Part shown: piece by piece, positions 15,858 to 23,699 of the stretch
Layout: the number at the start of each line of letters is the position of its first letter
How positions within the stretch are numbered: position 1 is the stretch's first letter
Assembly: GCA_016210115.1 (NCBI GenBank)
Contig: JACQUW010000131.1
Span: 1-41,408, forward strand
Direction: 5' to 3'
DNA length: 41,408 nucleotides
DNA from: Deltaproteobacteria bacterium
GTDB taxonomy: Bacteria; Desulfobacterota; Binatia; UBA9968
Position numbers and translations under genes: made by a program
Notes under the pieces: model-generated
Told to the model about the DNA's origin: nothing
The model's database searches: none
Seen by the model: only the letters and a program-made list of their open reading frames with translations

Positions 15858-16664
15858 ATGGTGCTCAAATCCATTGGAATCATTGGCTGTGGGGCGATCG
15901 GGCAGGCATTGCTCAAGGCGGCAGATGCGGGGAAGCTTGGCGTTCGCGTCGCCGGCGTGGCAAGCCGGACGGAGAAGACAGCGCGTGCTTTCCTGGCCAC
16001 CCTCCGTAACCCTCCGCCTTACCTGGAACAAAAAGAAGTCATCGAGCGTTCTGACCTGATTGTTGAAGCAGCAGGAGGAGCGGTGGTTCCTGAGCTGGCC
16101 CGGCAGGTATTCGACGCGGGCAAGGATCTCATGGTCATCAGCGTCGGCGCGCTGTTGGATCATCCAGAGGTCATGGCAAGATCGAGAGAGATGGGTTGCA
16201 GGCTTTTCGTTCCCTCCGGGGCGATTGCCGGATTGGATGGAATCAAGTCGGCGTGCGTCGGAAAAATCTCGCATGTGACGATCACAACGCGCAAGCCGCC
16301 TCAGGGGCTGGAAGGCGCGCCCTATATTGTTGAGCGTGGTATTTCACTGGCTGGTTTGAGCGAAGAGCGAGAGGTTTTTTCGGGAAGCGCGCGCGAGGCG
16401 TGTCGCGGGTTTCCAGCGAACGTTAACGTTTCTGCCGCAGTAAGCCTGGCTGGAATAGGAGCTGATGCGACACGGATTCGTATCGTGGCTGTTCCCGGTC
16501 TCCAACGTAATTGTCACGATATCGAGGTGGAAGGAGAGTTCGGGCGATTGGCTGTCCACCTCGAAAACGTTCCGAGCGAAAACCCGCGCACCGGTCGATT
16601 GACGGCTTTGTCGATTATTCGCTCGGTTCAAGATGCGGCGGATTCGGTTCGCATCGGGACCTGA
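15858..16664 (+). CDS. nadX: L-aspartate dehydrogenase (NadX, DUF108 family)
   Basis: A 268-residue NAD(P)-dependent oxidoreductase. It starts with a Rossmann motif 'KSIGIIGCGAIGQAL' (GxGxxG near residues 9-14). It has the family-specific 'VPSGAIAGLDGIKSA' (active-site region), 'FPANVNVSAAVSLAGIG' and the terminal 'SENPRTGRLTALSIIRSV', all diagnostic of aspartate dehydrogenase. The enzyme converts L-aspartate to iminoaspartate, usable for NAD synthesis or in degradation. The ATG at 15858 is chosen because the Rossmann strand starts right after it; the ribosome site (AGGAA) is modest. It converges with the hydantoinase gene and the neighbours are catabolic-looking. Confidence 0.86.
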   Translation: MVLKSIGIIGCGAIGQALLKAADAGKLGVRVAGVASRTEKTARAFLATLRNPPPYLEQKEVIERSDLIVEAAGGAVVPELARQVFDAGKDLMVISVGALLDHPEVMARSREMGCRLFVPSGAIAGLDGIKSACVGKISHVTITTRKPPQGLEGAPYIVERGISLAGLSEEREVFSGSAREACRGFPANVNVSAAVSLAGIGADATRIRIVAVPGLQRNCHDIEVEGEFGRLAVHLENVPSENPRTGRLTALSIIRSVQDAADSVRIGT

Positions 16665-16696
16665 TCTCTTGAGCGTTTTCTCGTGCGGCGGCCGGC

Positions 16697-18124
16697 TTAC
16701 GCGGCGGGTCCTTTAAAAATCTCGGGGTCGATCTTTCTGGGGCAGCACTGGCCCTGTCCGGCGTTGTTGACCAATTTTCCTCTATCGATGATCACCTGCC
16801 CGCGAAGCAGGCTCATGACCGGCCAACCCTTCACTTTCCATCCCTCATAAACCGTGTAGTCTGTCCCGTCGTGCAACTCACCGCTGGTGATGGTTTTTTC
16901 CTGGTTCGGATCAAAAAGGACCAGATCGGCGTCGCTTCCCACAGCGATAGTTCCTTTCCGCGGGTAAAGTCCAAATATTCGCGCGGGACCGGCGGTTAAG
17001 AGGTAGACCAAACGGTTTAAGCTGATTCTTCCTTTGGCGACTCCCTCGCTATGGAGCAGGGCCAGCCTGGTTTCGACCTGGGCCATGCCTCCAGGGAAAT
17101 CGGTGAAATCGGGTCCTGGAGGAGGTTGGCGCTTGTGAGTTAAGGTCGTGGCCACATCGTCGGTTCCAACACAGGAAAACGTGCCGTCAGCCAAAGCCTC
17201 CCAAAGAGCATCCTGATCGCGTTGGCTGCGAATGGGAGGAACACGATTGAAGAGAAATCCGCGCTCCTCAGAGTAGACGCCATCGGTAAAAAGGAGATAG
17301 TGGGGGCAAGTTTCTCCATAGACCGGGAGCCCTTGCTGACGGGCATGGCGCACCGCCTGCGCTCCCTCGGCCGACGTGACATGGTAGACGTAAATGGGCG
17401 CGCCAGCCGTGCGGGCAACATAAAGAGCGCGCTGGATGGCTTCGGCCTCGCAGATATTCGGACGACTGGCGGCAAAATAACGAAGCCCATTTTTCCCTTC
17501 CTTGAGCAGTTTCCGGCTGAAATGAGAAACCAGACGGCCGTTCTCCGCGTGAACCCCCATAAGACCTCCGTACAGGCGGCAGGCCTCGAGGGCGGCAAAA
17601 AGCAATCGATCGTCAACTTTCGATCGCCCGCGGCTCGGCAGCATGAAAGCCTTAAACGATGGGAAGCCTCTCTTGATCGCCTGCTCGATTTGCCAGAGAT
17701 CGTCAAGCTCCATGGCGGGAAGCACAGCGTGGAGACAGAAGTCCGAAAAGACCGCGCCGTCGGCGTTTTGGAGTTGTCGGTCGATCGCCGAAAGCAGCTC
17801 ATTAGGCTGGTGCGGCGTGGTGAAATCGAAGAAGGTGGTGGTGCCGCCGTGTATGGCAGCCAGGCTGGTTAGGCCGAATCCACCTCTCATGTTGCCAGCT
17901 ACGCGGTTCGTGATATGCACGTGCGGATCGATCAATCCCGGGAAAACGTAAAGCCCCGCGGCATCAATGACACGGCTTCCCAGGAGTGGTAGGTTTCCAG
18001 TCTGGGCCAGAGCGGAGATTCTTCCCTTTTCTATCCCGATATCGATTGCCTGAGGAGATGGAGAGAGACCGGGATCTATGACCGTCCCGTTGCGGAGCAC
18101 GAGATCGCAAGTTGAGATAGACAT
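16697..18124 (-). CDS. Dihydropyrimidinase/hydantoinase-type cyclic amidohydrolase
   Basis: A 475-residue amidohydrolase with the full binuclear metal site: H-x-H in 'GLIDPHVHI', the carboxylated lysine in 'FPSFKAFML', H in 'GVHAENG', H in 'YVYHVTS' and D in 'CVGTDDVA'. The C-terminus has the usual 'GTIAVGSDADLVLFDP' followed by a 'GWKVKGWPVMSLLRG' strand. Members open cyclic amide rings (hydantoins, dihydropyrimidines, allantoin). ATG at 18124 is preceded by GGACGGA; an upstream in-frame start at 18166 adds 14 non-conserved residues. It is divergent from the TPP enzyme gene. Substrate unassigned. Confidence 0.88.
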   Translation of the reverse strand: MSISTCDLVLRNGTVIDPGLSPSPQAIDIGIEKGRISALAQTGNLPLLGSRVIDAAGLYVFPGLIDPHVHITNRVAGNMRGGFGLTSLAAIHGGTTTFFDFTTPHQPNELLSAIDRQLQNADGAVFSDFCLHAVLPAMELDDLWQIEQAIKRGFPSFKAFMLPSRGRSKVDDRLLFAALEACRLYGGLMGVHAENGRLVSHFSRKLLKEGKNGLRYFAASRPNICEAEAIQRALYVARTAGAPIYVYHVTSAEGAQAVRHARQQGLPVYGETCPHYLLFTDGVYSEERGFLFNRVPPIRSQRDQDALWEALADGTFSCVGTDDVATTLTHKRQPPPGPDFTDFPGGMAQVETRLALLHSEGVAKGRISLNRLVYLLTAGPARIFGLYPRKGTIAVGSDADLVLFDPNQEKTITSGELHDGTDYTVYEGWKVKGWPVMSLLRGQVIIDRGKLVNNAGQGQCCPRKIDPEIFKGPAA

Positions 18125-18250
18125 TGTTTTTCCGTCCGGTTTTGTCTGTTCGTTGTGGGCGTGCAAGTTAGCAGAAGACGGAGTTTCGCGTCAATGTTTG
18201 ACAGCCGTCCAACCAGGTGCTAACCGGCATAATATCACCCAAATCAGCCT

Positions 18251-19846
18251 ATGAAGAATGTTGAGCTATTAGTCCGGATGTTGGAAAAGGCCGGGGTACG
18301 GTGGGTATTCGGCATTCCAAGCGGTCCGGTCCTTCCTCTCATCGAGGCTCTGCGCACCAGCAGCATCCAATTTGTTCTCACTGCCAGCGAAACGTCCGCG
18401 GCTTTCATGGCTTCGACAGTGGGGCATCTGACTGGCAAGCCCGGCGTCTGTGTCTCGACACTAGGTCCGGGCGCAACCAATCTGGCTACGGGAGTGGGGT
18501 GCGCCTGGCTCGATCGCTCGCCGGTCCTTGCGATCACCTGCAACGTAGCTTCGCCCTGGCTCGACCGACGAGTTCAGATGCGAATCGACCACCACGATCT
18601 TTTTCGGGCGCTCACCAAGGCAACGCTTTTCCTGAAATCGGGTCAAATTGCTCCGACGGTGGCTCATGCGGTCGCAACCGCATGCTCGGAGCCGCCGGGC
18701 CCGGTGCATCTTGATCTACCTGAAGACGTGGCTTCAGCGGAAACGCTCGAAGCCGCTCCCAAAGTGAGCACCCGTTCTGAGCTCCCTGATATTTCCGCGG
18801 AGGTGAACCAAGCGTTCTCTGCCGCTTTGAAGCGCAGCCGGCGGCCATTACTGGTCACCGGCCTCACCTTCACCCGGTGCAAAGCCGGGAGGGAGCTTCT
18901 CAAGTTTGTTGAAACGCAGAGGATCCCGTTTGTTTCCACGCTTCATGCGAAGGGATTCTTGCCCGAGAACCACCCGCTTTGGGCGGGGGTGATGGGAAGG
19001 GCGCGGAGAAGCGATGTCAACGCGTTGATTCAGAAAGCCGATGTGATTCTGGCGATAGGATTCGATCCGGTTGAAATCAACTACGAGGAATGGGCAGGAA
19101 CATTGCCGGTTCTCCACGTGAGCACCGAATCGGCGGACGCGGGGCCGGAGATTGAGTTTCGGCTCAACCGGGCAGGTGATTTGGATCAGGCCATCAAACG
19201 GCTGAACGAACTCACGCCATTCGCGAATGAATGGTCCGCCCTTGAGTTAGAGAAACACAGGAGAAGTCTGGAGCGCTTTTTACATCCCGATTGCCCAGAG
19301 TTGGGACCGCATCACGTTCTAGACCTCCTGAGAAAAAAACTGCCTGCTGATGCGATCCTGGCCTACGATGTGGGCGCCCACACACACCAGATAGGGACGC
19401 AGTGGCGCACGGATGTGCCTCGGACCTGTCTTTGCACAAACGGTTGGTCCTCGATGGGTTACGGCATGCCAGCCGCATACGCTGCAAAGCTTGTCCATCC
19501 GGACAGAGTCGTTGTGGGGATAGTCGGAGACGGCTGTTTCCAGATGACCGCCGGCGAGGCTGCCCTGGCAAGGAGGCTGAATTTGGCGGTGCCGATAGTC
19601 GTGTTAAAAGATGGCTGGCTGGGTCTTATGAAAGTGAAGCAGGAAAGAAAGGGCTATCCGCTTTCCGGAGTGTATCTGGGCAAACCCATGGAATCTCCCG
19701 CGCACTATTTTGGCGTGCCCTGCCGGGGCGCGAGGGACGAAGCAGCGCTGGCGGAGGCCATTGAGTGGGGACTCAACCTCGGCGGGCCAGCCATTATAGA
19801 GGCTTTTATCGATGTGGAGCCTTATTCGCTGACTGTCTTTGACTGA
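18251..19846 (+). CDS. Thiamine-pyrophosphate-dependent enzyme (acetolactate synthase / benzoylformate decarboxylase-like)
   Basis: A 531-residue ThDP enzyme. The N-terminal Pyr domain (1-165) carries the activating glutamate E47 in 'TASETSAAFMAS'. It is followed by a central domain (about 190-330) and the PP domain (about 355-531) with 'GWSSMGYGMPAA' and the Mg-binding 'GIVGDGCFQM'. The second metal site, usually an N-N pair, reads K453-D454 ('VLKDGWLGLMK'), a substitution worth noting. The family decarboxylates or ligates 2-oxo acids; the reaction here is open. The ATG at 18251 has no clear Shine-Dalgarno sequence. The MFS transporter gene follows after 26 bases, suggesting a shared transcript. 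Confidence 0.88.
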   Translation: MKNVELLVRMLEKAGVRWVFGIPSGPVLPLIEALRTSSIQFVLTASETSAAFMASTVGHLTGKPGVCVSTLGPGATNLATGVGCAWLDRSPVLAITCNVASPWLDRRVQMRIDHHDLFRALTKATLFLKSGQIAPTVAHAVATACSEPPGPVHLDLPEDVASAETLEAAPKVSTRSELPDISAEVNQAFSAALKRSRRPLLVTGLTFTRCKAGRELLKFVETQRIPFVSTLHAKGFLPENHPLWAGVMGRARRSDVNALIQKADVILAIGFDPVEINYEEWAGTLPVLHVSTESADAGPEIEFRLNRAGDLDQAIKRLNELTPFANEWSALELEKHRRSLERFLHPDCPELGPHHVLDLLRKKLPADAILAYDVGAHTHQIGTQWRTDVPRTCLCTNGWSSMGYGMPAAYAAKLVHPDRVVVGIVGDGCFQMTAGEAALARRLNLAVPIVVLKDGWLGLMKVKQERKGYPLSGVYLGKPMESPAHYFGVPCRGARDEAALAEAIEWGLNLGGPAIIEAFIDVEPYSLTVFD

Positions 19847-19872
19847 AAATCCAATTTCGAAATATTCCAACT

Positions 19873-21078
19873 GTGTCTGAGCGCGACCGTTTCCGATGGG
19901 CGATTCTCGCCCTCATCAGCGTTTCCCACATCATGGGTGCCGCCGCCCAATACGGGATCAGCACACTGGCGCCTTTTTATCAGCAGGATCTTCAGCTCTC
20001 ACGCGCGCAGGTTGGGCTTTTTTTTTCGGCCTTCTATTTGGGCATGGCGGGACTCTCCATCGCGGCGGGATGGTTAGCCGATCGCCTGGGCGTCAGGGCC
20101 ACGACCCTCAACGGTCATCTCGTATTGGGAGTTTGCACCGCGGCAGCAGCCTTGGCGCCGTCTTTCGCGTGGGCGTTTGGCTTTTTTTTTCTGGCTGGTC
20201 TCGGCTACAGTTTTCTAAATCCGGCTTCTACCAAAGGCGTGATGGCCTGGTTTCACCGCGACGAGCGCGCGACTGCAATGGGAATCAAGCAGACCGGCGT
20301 GCCAGCAGGCGGGGTGGTCGCGGCGTTGTTGGGTCCCTCTCTGGTCATGTTCGCGGGATGGCGCGCCGCGCTGGCCGGTCTCGGTATCATCAATCTCTTA
20401 TTTGGGTTTATTTTTTGGGCGTGCTGGCGCGAGCCTGCTGGGGAAGTCGTGAAAGCTGATTCCTCCCAACTTTCCATCCAACCAGGCAAGGGGGCGCTGA
20501 ACGTCTATACTCTTCTCTGTGTCAGCTTTGGGACCGCGCTGTTCCTTGTGGCGCAGATGTCTTTGATCACCTACGTTCCTCTCTACCTGAAAGACGTGAT
20601 GGGATTCTCTTCCTACCGGGCAAGCCAGGCACTGGCATTAACGCAGGCCGGGGCGATGGCGGGACGAATTGGTTGGGGAATTGTCAGCGACCGGCTCTTT
20701 CGCGGACGGCGGAAGAGTGTTTTGCTCATTATCGGATTTCTCTCAACGATCATCACCGTCGGTTTAAGTCTTGTACTTCCAGGTTCGTCATTGTTTACTA
20801 TTCTGCCGTTGATCTTTATTGCGGGCCTGTGCATGGTAGGCTATCAGGGAGTATCTTACGCCCTGATCGGCGAGATAGCGGGAAAAGATAGGACCGGCAT
20901 GGCTCTGGGCCTTGTTATTACGGTGAATTCGATCGGAGCGATTTTCGGCACGCCCCTGTTCGGCTATCTGGTCGATGCAACCGCCTCTTACGCGATCGGC
21001 TGGCAAGTTCTTGCGGGAATAATGTTGTTGGGGACGGTGGCGTTAGTCTTTTTTTTACAGGAGCCTCATTCTGATTAA
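19873..21078 (+). CDS. MFS transporter (oxalate/formate or monocarboxylate-type)
   Basis: A 401-residue major-facilitator protein with 12 hydrophobic segments. It carries the loop-2/3 motif 'GWLADRLGVR', its C-half counterpart 'GRIGWGIVSDRLFRGRRK', and a central cytoplasmic linker at about 190-210. The segment 'GIKQTGVPAGGVVAALLGPSL' corresponds to TM5 of organic-acid MFS members. The start is GTG at 19873, with a weak ribosome site, 26 bases after the TPP enzyme gene. Context suggests it moves the substrate or product of that enzyme; the solute is not known. Confidence 0.88.
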   Translation: MSERDRFRWAILALISVSHIMGAAAQYGISTLAPFYQQDLQLSRAQVGLFFSAFYLGMAGLSIAAGWLADRLGVRATTLNGHLVLGVCTAAAALAPSFAWAFGFFFLAGLGYSFLNPASTKGVMAWFHRDERATAMGIKQTGVPAGGVVAALLGPSLVMFAGWRAALAGLGIINLLFGFIFWACWREPAGEVVKADSSQLSIQPGKGALNVYTLLCVSFGTALFLVAQMSLITYVPLYLKDVMGFSSYRASQALALTQAGAMAGRIGWGIVSDRLFRGRRKSVLLIIGFLSTIITVGLSLVLPGSSLFTILPLIFIAGLCMVGYQGVSYALIGEIAGKDRTGMALGLVITVNSIGAIFGTPLFGYLVDATASYAIGWQVLAGIMLLGTVALVFFLQEPHSD

Positions 21079-21288
21079 AGCGGATACTTAACAGAATGTT
21101 TCAGCTTTCTGGATCACTGATCGGCTGCAGAGAATCGATCCTGATGGCGAATTTGCGAAACAATCCGGGGCCAGGGAACATCTCGTATTTTGTCATTTTG
21201 ACTCTTTCAGCAAACTTCGCGATACGTTAACATATTGCTAACTCCCTGAGACTCTTGAGCTGAATTGTTGTAATTTGAGCGCCAGCCG

Positions 21289-21305
21289 TTGGCATGGTTC
21301 TCGCA
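21289..21305 (+). promoter_or_regulatory. Putative sigma-54 promoter for the response regulator gene
   Basis: TTGGCATGGTTCTCGCA has the invariant GG (21291-21292) and GC (21303-21304) separated by exactly ten bases, close to the consensus TGGCAC-N5-TTGCA with two mismatches. The ATG is about 63 bases downstream. The rest of the 21079-21288 gap shows no gene. Confidence 0.5.
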
Positions 21306-21367
21306 TAGCTCGGAAACTGATCTTTCGACGGCTGCCATAAATGAGTCTCTAACAATTGGAGAAATCG

Positions 21368-21778
21368 ATGAGTGAAAAAAATGTCATTATGGTAGTGGAC
21401 GACAATCGGGATCTGGTAGAGATCTTAAAAAATATTCTCAGCGCCAAGGGGTACGAGGTCCATTGGGCCTATAGCGGCAAAGATCTCTTTGCTCTCCTGA
21501 ACGATCACAGGCCGGATCTGATTCTGCTCGATATTATGATGCCTGAAATGGATGGGTTGACGGTGTTGGCCCACCTGAGAGGATCTCCCGCCACATCCAA
21601 GATTCCGGTGATTTTGCTGTCAGCCAAGAACCGCATTGAAGATGTGTTGAACGGTTATGGCAAAGGCGGGGACTACTACCTCAGCAAACCTTTTACTCCA
21701 ACTCAATTGATCAACGGCATCGAGGTTGTGCTTGGGACGGAGCACAACCCTCAGCAGTCAAAAACTCCCGCGCCATAA
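21368..21778 (+). CDS. Single-domain response regulator (CheY-like receiver)
   Basis: A 136-residue receiver domain without an output domain. The acidic pocket is D11/D12, the phosphorylated aspartate is D55 in 'LILLDIMMPEMDG', the switch residue is S85 ('VILLSAKN') and the lysine is K107 ('YYLSKPFTP'). The 12-residue tail is unstructured. Such proteins relay phosphate or bind a partner after phosphorylation. GGAG 7 bases before the ATG at 21368 decides the start over an in-frame TTG at 21356. No sensor kinase is in the window, and the oxidoreductase gene is convergent. Confidence 0.9.
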   Translation: MSEKNVIMVVDDNRDLVEILKNILSAKGYEVHWAYSGKDLFALLNDHRPDLILLDIMMPEMDGLTVLAHLRGSPATSKIPVILLSAKNRIEDVLNGYGKGGDYYLSKPFTPTQLINGIEVVLGTEHNPQQSKTPAP

Positions 21779-21812
21779 TTCCAGGCCGCCACATCATCTT
21801 TCCCGGTCGATC

Positions 21813-22781
21813 TCAAGGGATCAACAATACTTTTCCAGTTGTCTTTCGGCTCTCCAGTTGCTTTTGAGCTTCCGCGGCGTCTGCCAAAGCAAACACTTTG
21901 TGGATCCGGAGTTTCAACTCTCCGCTCGCGATCCAGCCGAAGAGCTCGCTGGCGCGGTGGAGAATCTCGTCGTGATTCGCCGCATAATGAAGGAGGCTCG
22001 GACGCGTTACAAAAAGGGACCCTTTTGCCATGAGCGTTGCCAAATTAAAGGGTGGGACGGGTCCGCTCGATTGGCCGAAGAGGACCAGATATCCCCGCGG
22101 CGACAAGCAGTCGAGACTCCTTTCAAAAGTCGCCTGGCCCACCGAATCATAAACCACATTCACTCCCGCGCCGCTTGTCAGTTTTTTGACTTCGGCCGCA
22201 AAATCGGTCCGGGTGTAGAGGATGACTTCGTCCGCGCCTGCTTTCTTGGCCAGCTTGGCCTTTTCATCCGTCGAGACGGTGCCGAGAACGGTGGCTCCCA
22301 GGCGCTTGGCGATTTGAACGAGAAGCAAACCGACCCCACCGGCGGCGGCGTGGATGAGCGCCTTTTCGCCCTTTTTAAGCGCGTACGTGTTGCGCGTCAG
22401 GTAATGAGCGGTCATTCCCTGGAGCATGACGGCCGCCGCTGAGCGCGAATCGATGGTATCGGGCAAAGGCGCCAGCTTCCAGGCAGGCACGATGGCAAAT
22501 TCAGCATAAGATCCAAGCTCCATCGCGTACGCTACACGGTCGCCTCTTTTCACCTCCGTAACATCAGGACCGACTGCATCGACGACACCGGCCGCTTCCA
22601 TCCCCAACGTCACTGGGAGATTGAGCGGGTAGAGACCCGTGCGTTGATAAATATCGATAAAGTTCACGCCGGTGGCCTCAATCCTGACTCTTGCCTGGCC
22701 CGGGCCCGGCTCCGGGATGGTTATTTCTTCGCAACGGAGCATTTCGGGAGCGCCATATTGATGTACCGTTACAGCTTTCAC
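21813..22781 (-). CDS. qor: NADPH:quinone oxidoreductase (zinc-free MDR family)
   Basis: A 322-residue medium-chain reductase without the zinc ligands of alcohol dehydrogenases. It shows 'GVNFIDIYQRTGLYP', 'GMEAAGVVDAVG', 'LQGMTAHYL', the nucleotide loop 'IHAAAGGVGLLLVQIAK' and 'GSLFVTRPSL', all typical of quinone reductase Qor. It reduces quinones with NADPH. I chose GTG at 22781 because GAGGAG lies upstream and the protein then begins directly with 'KAVTVHQYGAPE'. It lies 96 bases after the metallo-hydrolase gene on the same strand and may be at the end of the long operon. Confidence 0.9.
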   Translation of the reverse strand: MKAVTVHQYGAPEMLRCEEITIPEPGPGQARVRIEATGVNFIDIYQRTGLYPLNLPVTLGMEAAGVVDAVGPDVTEVKRGDRVAYAMELGSYAEFAIVPAWKLAPLPDTIDSRSAAAVMLQGMTAHYLTRNTYALKKGEKALIHAAAGGVGLLLVQIAKRLGATVLGTVSTDEKAKLAKKAGADEVILYTRTDFAAEVKKLTSGAGVNVVYDSVGQATFERSLDCLSPRGYLVLFGQSSGPVPPFNLATLMAKGSLFVTRPSLLHYAANHDEILHRASELFGWIASGELKLRIHKVFALADAAEAQKQLESRKTTGKVLLIP

Positions 22782-22877
22782 GATCGAACTCCTCTCTTGC
22801 TGTCTGTAGTCGGGTGCGCGTAGAGCCACGTTTAGGTGAATAATGGGAAAATAGCAACCAACGCCGGAACGCTCGTT

Positions 22878-23699
22878 TTAACGATGGTTGTGCGAGAGAA
22901 CGACAATTTCGATGGTCTGGGGGAGTTGTGCCTTGGAAATGCTAAAAACTCTGCCGTTGATTCTTTTCACGCGCGGCTCATTCTGGACGTATTCTTCTAC
23001 TGCGCCTTCCCACCAGTAGTGCTTTGGAATCGCGATTTTTGGATTCACCTGCCGTGTTACCTCTTTCGCCTCTTTAGCAGTGATCGTGTAAAATCCTCCG
23101 GCCAAAGGGACCAACAGAATATCGATTTTGCCCAGCATCTTGAGTTGAGCAGGGGTGAGATGATGTCCCAAGTCTCCGAGATGAGCAATACAGATGCCGT
23201 CGACGCGAAATACGAAAATAGCGTTTTTCCCTCGCTGCAGCCCCTGACTTTTGTCGTGGTAGGCGGGGACTGCGTAGACCGAGACATCCCGGATGCTCAT
23301 ATGAATCTGGCTCCAGTTCTCTCCGCCAGGGGTTAGCCCCTCCAGAATCACCGGCTTTCCCTTCGCCATCCAGATGTTACTGTGCGGCCCGTGCTGATGA
23401 CTTGTGGTGACAATATCCTGGGGCTCTTGCGGCCATGGCAGATCCGAGCGGGTGTGAGGATCGGTGAGAATCCGCGTTCCCTTCGAGGAAGTAATCTGAA
23501 ACGTGGAGTGGCCAAACCATTCGATTGCGATGGAGCCGCTGTGGCTGGCAGCGACCTTAAAAATTTTACCTTGAACCACCTCCATCTCATGACAAAAACT
23601 CAGGCTGTTTTTAGGAAGAGCCAGTATGAGTCCTACGAAGGAAACTAAAGTGAGTACGTTCTTATAGCGCCTGCTGCCGACTGCCCGCTGTATTCTCAT
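22878..23699 (-). CDS. Exported metallo-beta-lactamase-fold protein (UPF0173-like)
   Basis: A 273-residue protein with an N-terminal hydrophobic signal (about residues 14-34). It then has the MBL-fold pattern of the UlaG/UPF0173 group: 'IEWFGHSTFQI', the metal motif 'TSHQHGPHSN', 'HLGDLGHHL' and 'IPKHYWW'. The core reads H-x-H-x-P-H, with Pro where Asp is expected, so the second metal site may be altered. Start ATG at 23699 overlaps the previous stop in TAATG, implying translational coupling with the vWA gene. It is the last gene of the tightly packed cluster. Confidence 0.8.
   Translation of the reverse strand: MRIQRAVGSRRYKNVLTLVSFVGLILALPKNSLSFCHEMEVVQGKIFKVAASHSGSIAIEWFGHSTFQITSSKGTRILTDPHTRSDLPWPQEPQDIVTTSHQHGPHSNIWMAKGKPVILEGLTPGGENWSQIHMSIRDVSVYAVPAYHDKSQGLQRGKNAIFVFRVDGICIAHLGDLGHHLTPAQLKMLGKIDILLVPLAGGFYTITAKEAKEVTRQVNPKIAIPKHYWWEGAVEEYVQNEPRVKRINGRVFSISKAQLPQTIEIVVLSHNHR

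Noticed and set aside
18198..18233. TTGACA and CATAAT ahead of the TPP enzyme gene as a promoter
   Set aside because: The spacer is about 24 bases, too long for a sigma-70 promoter.
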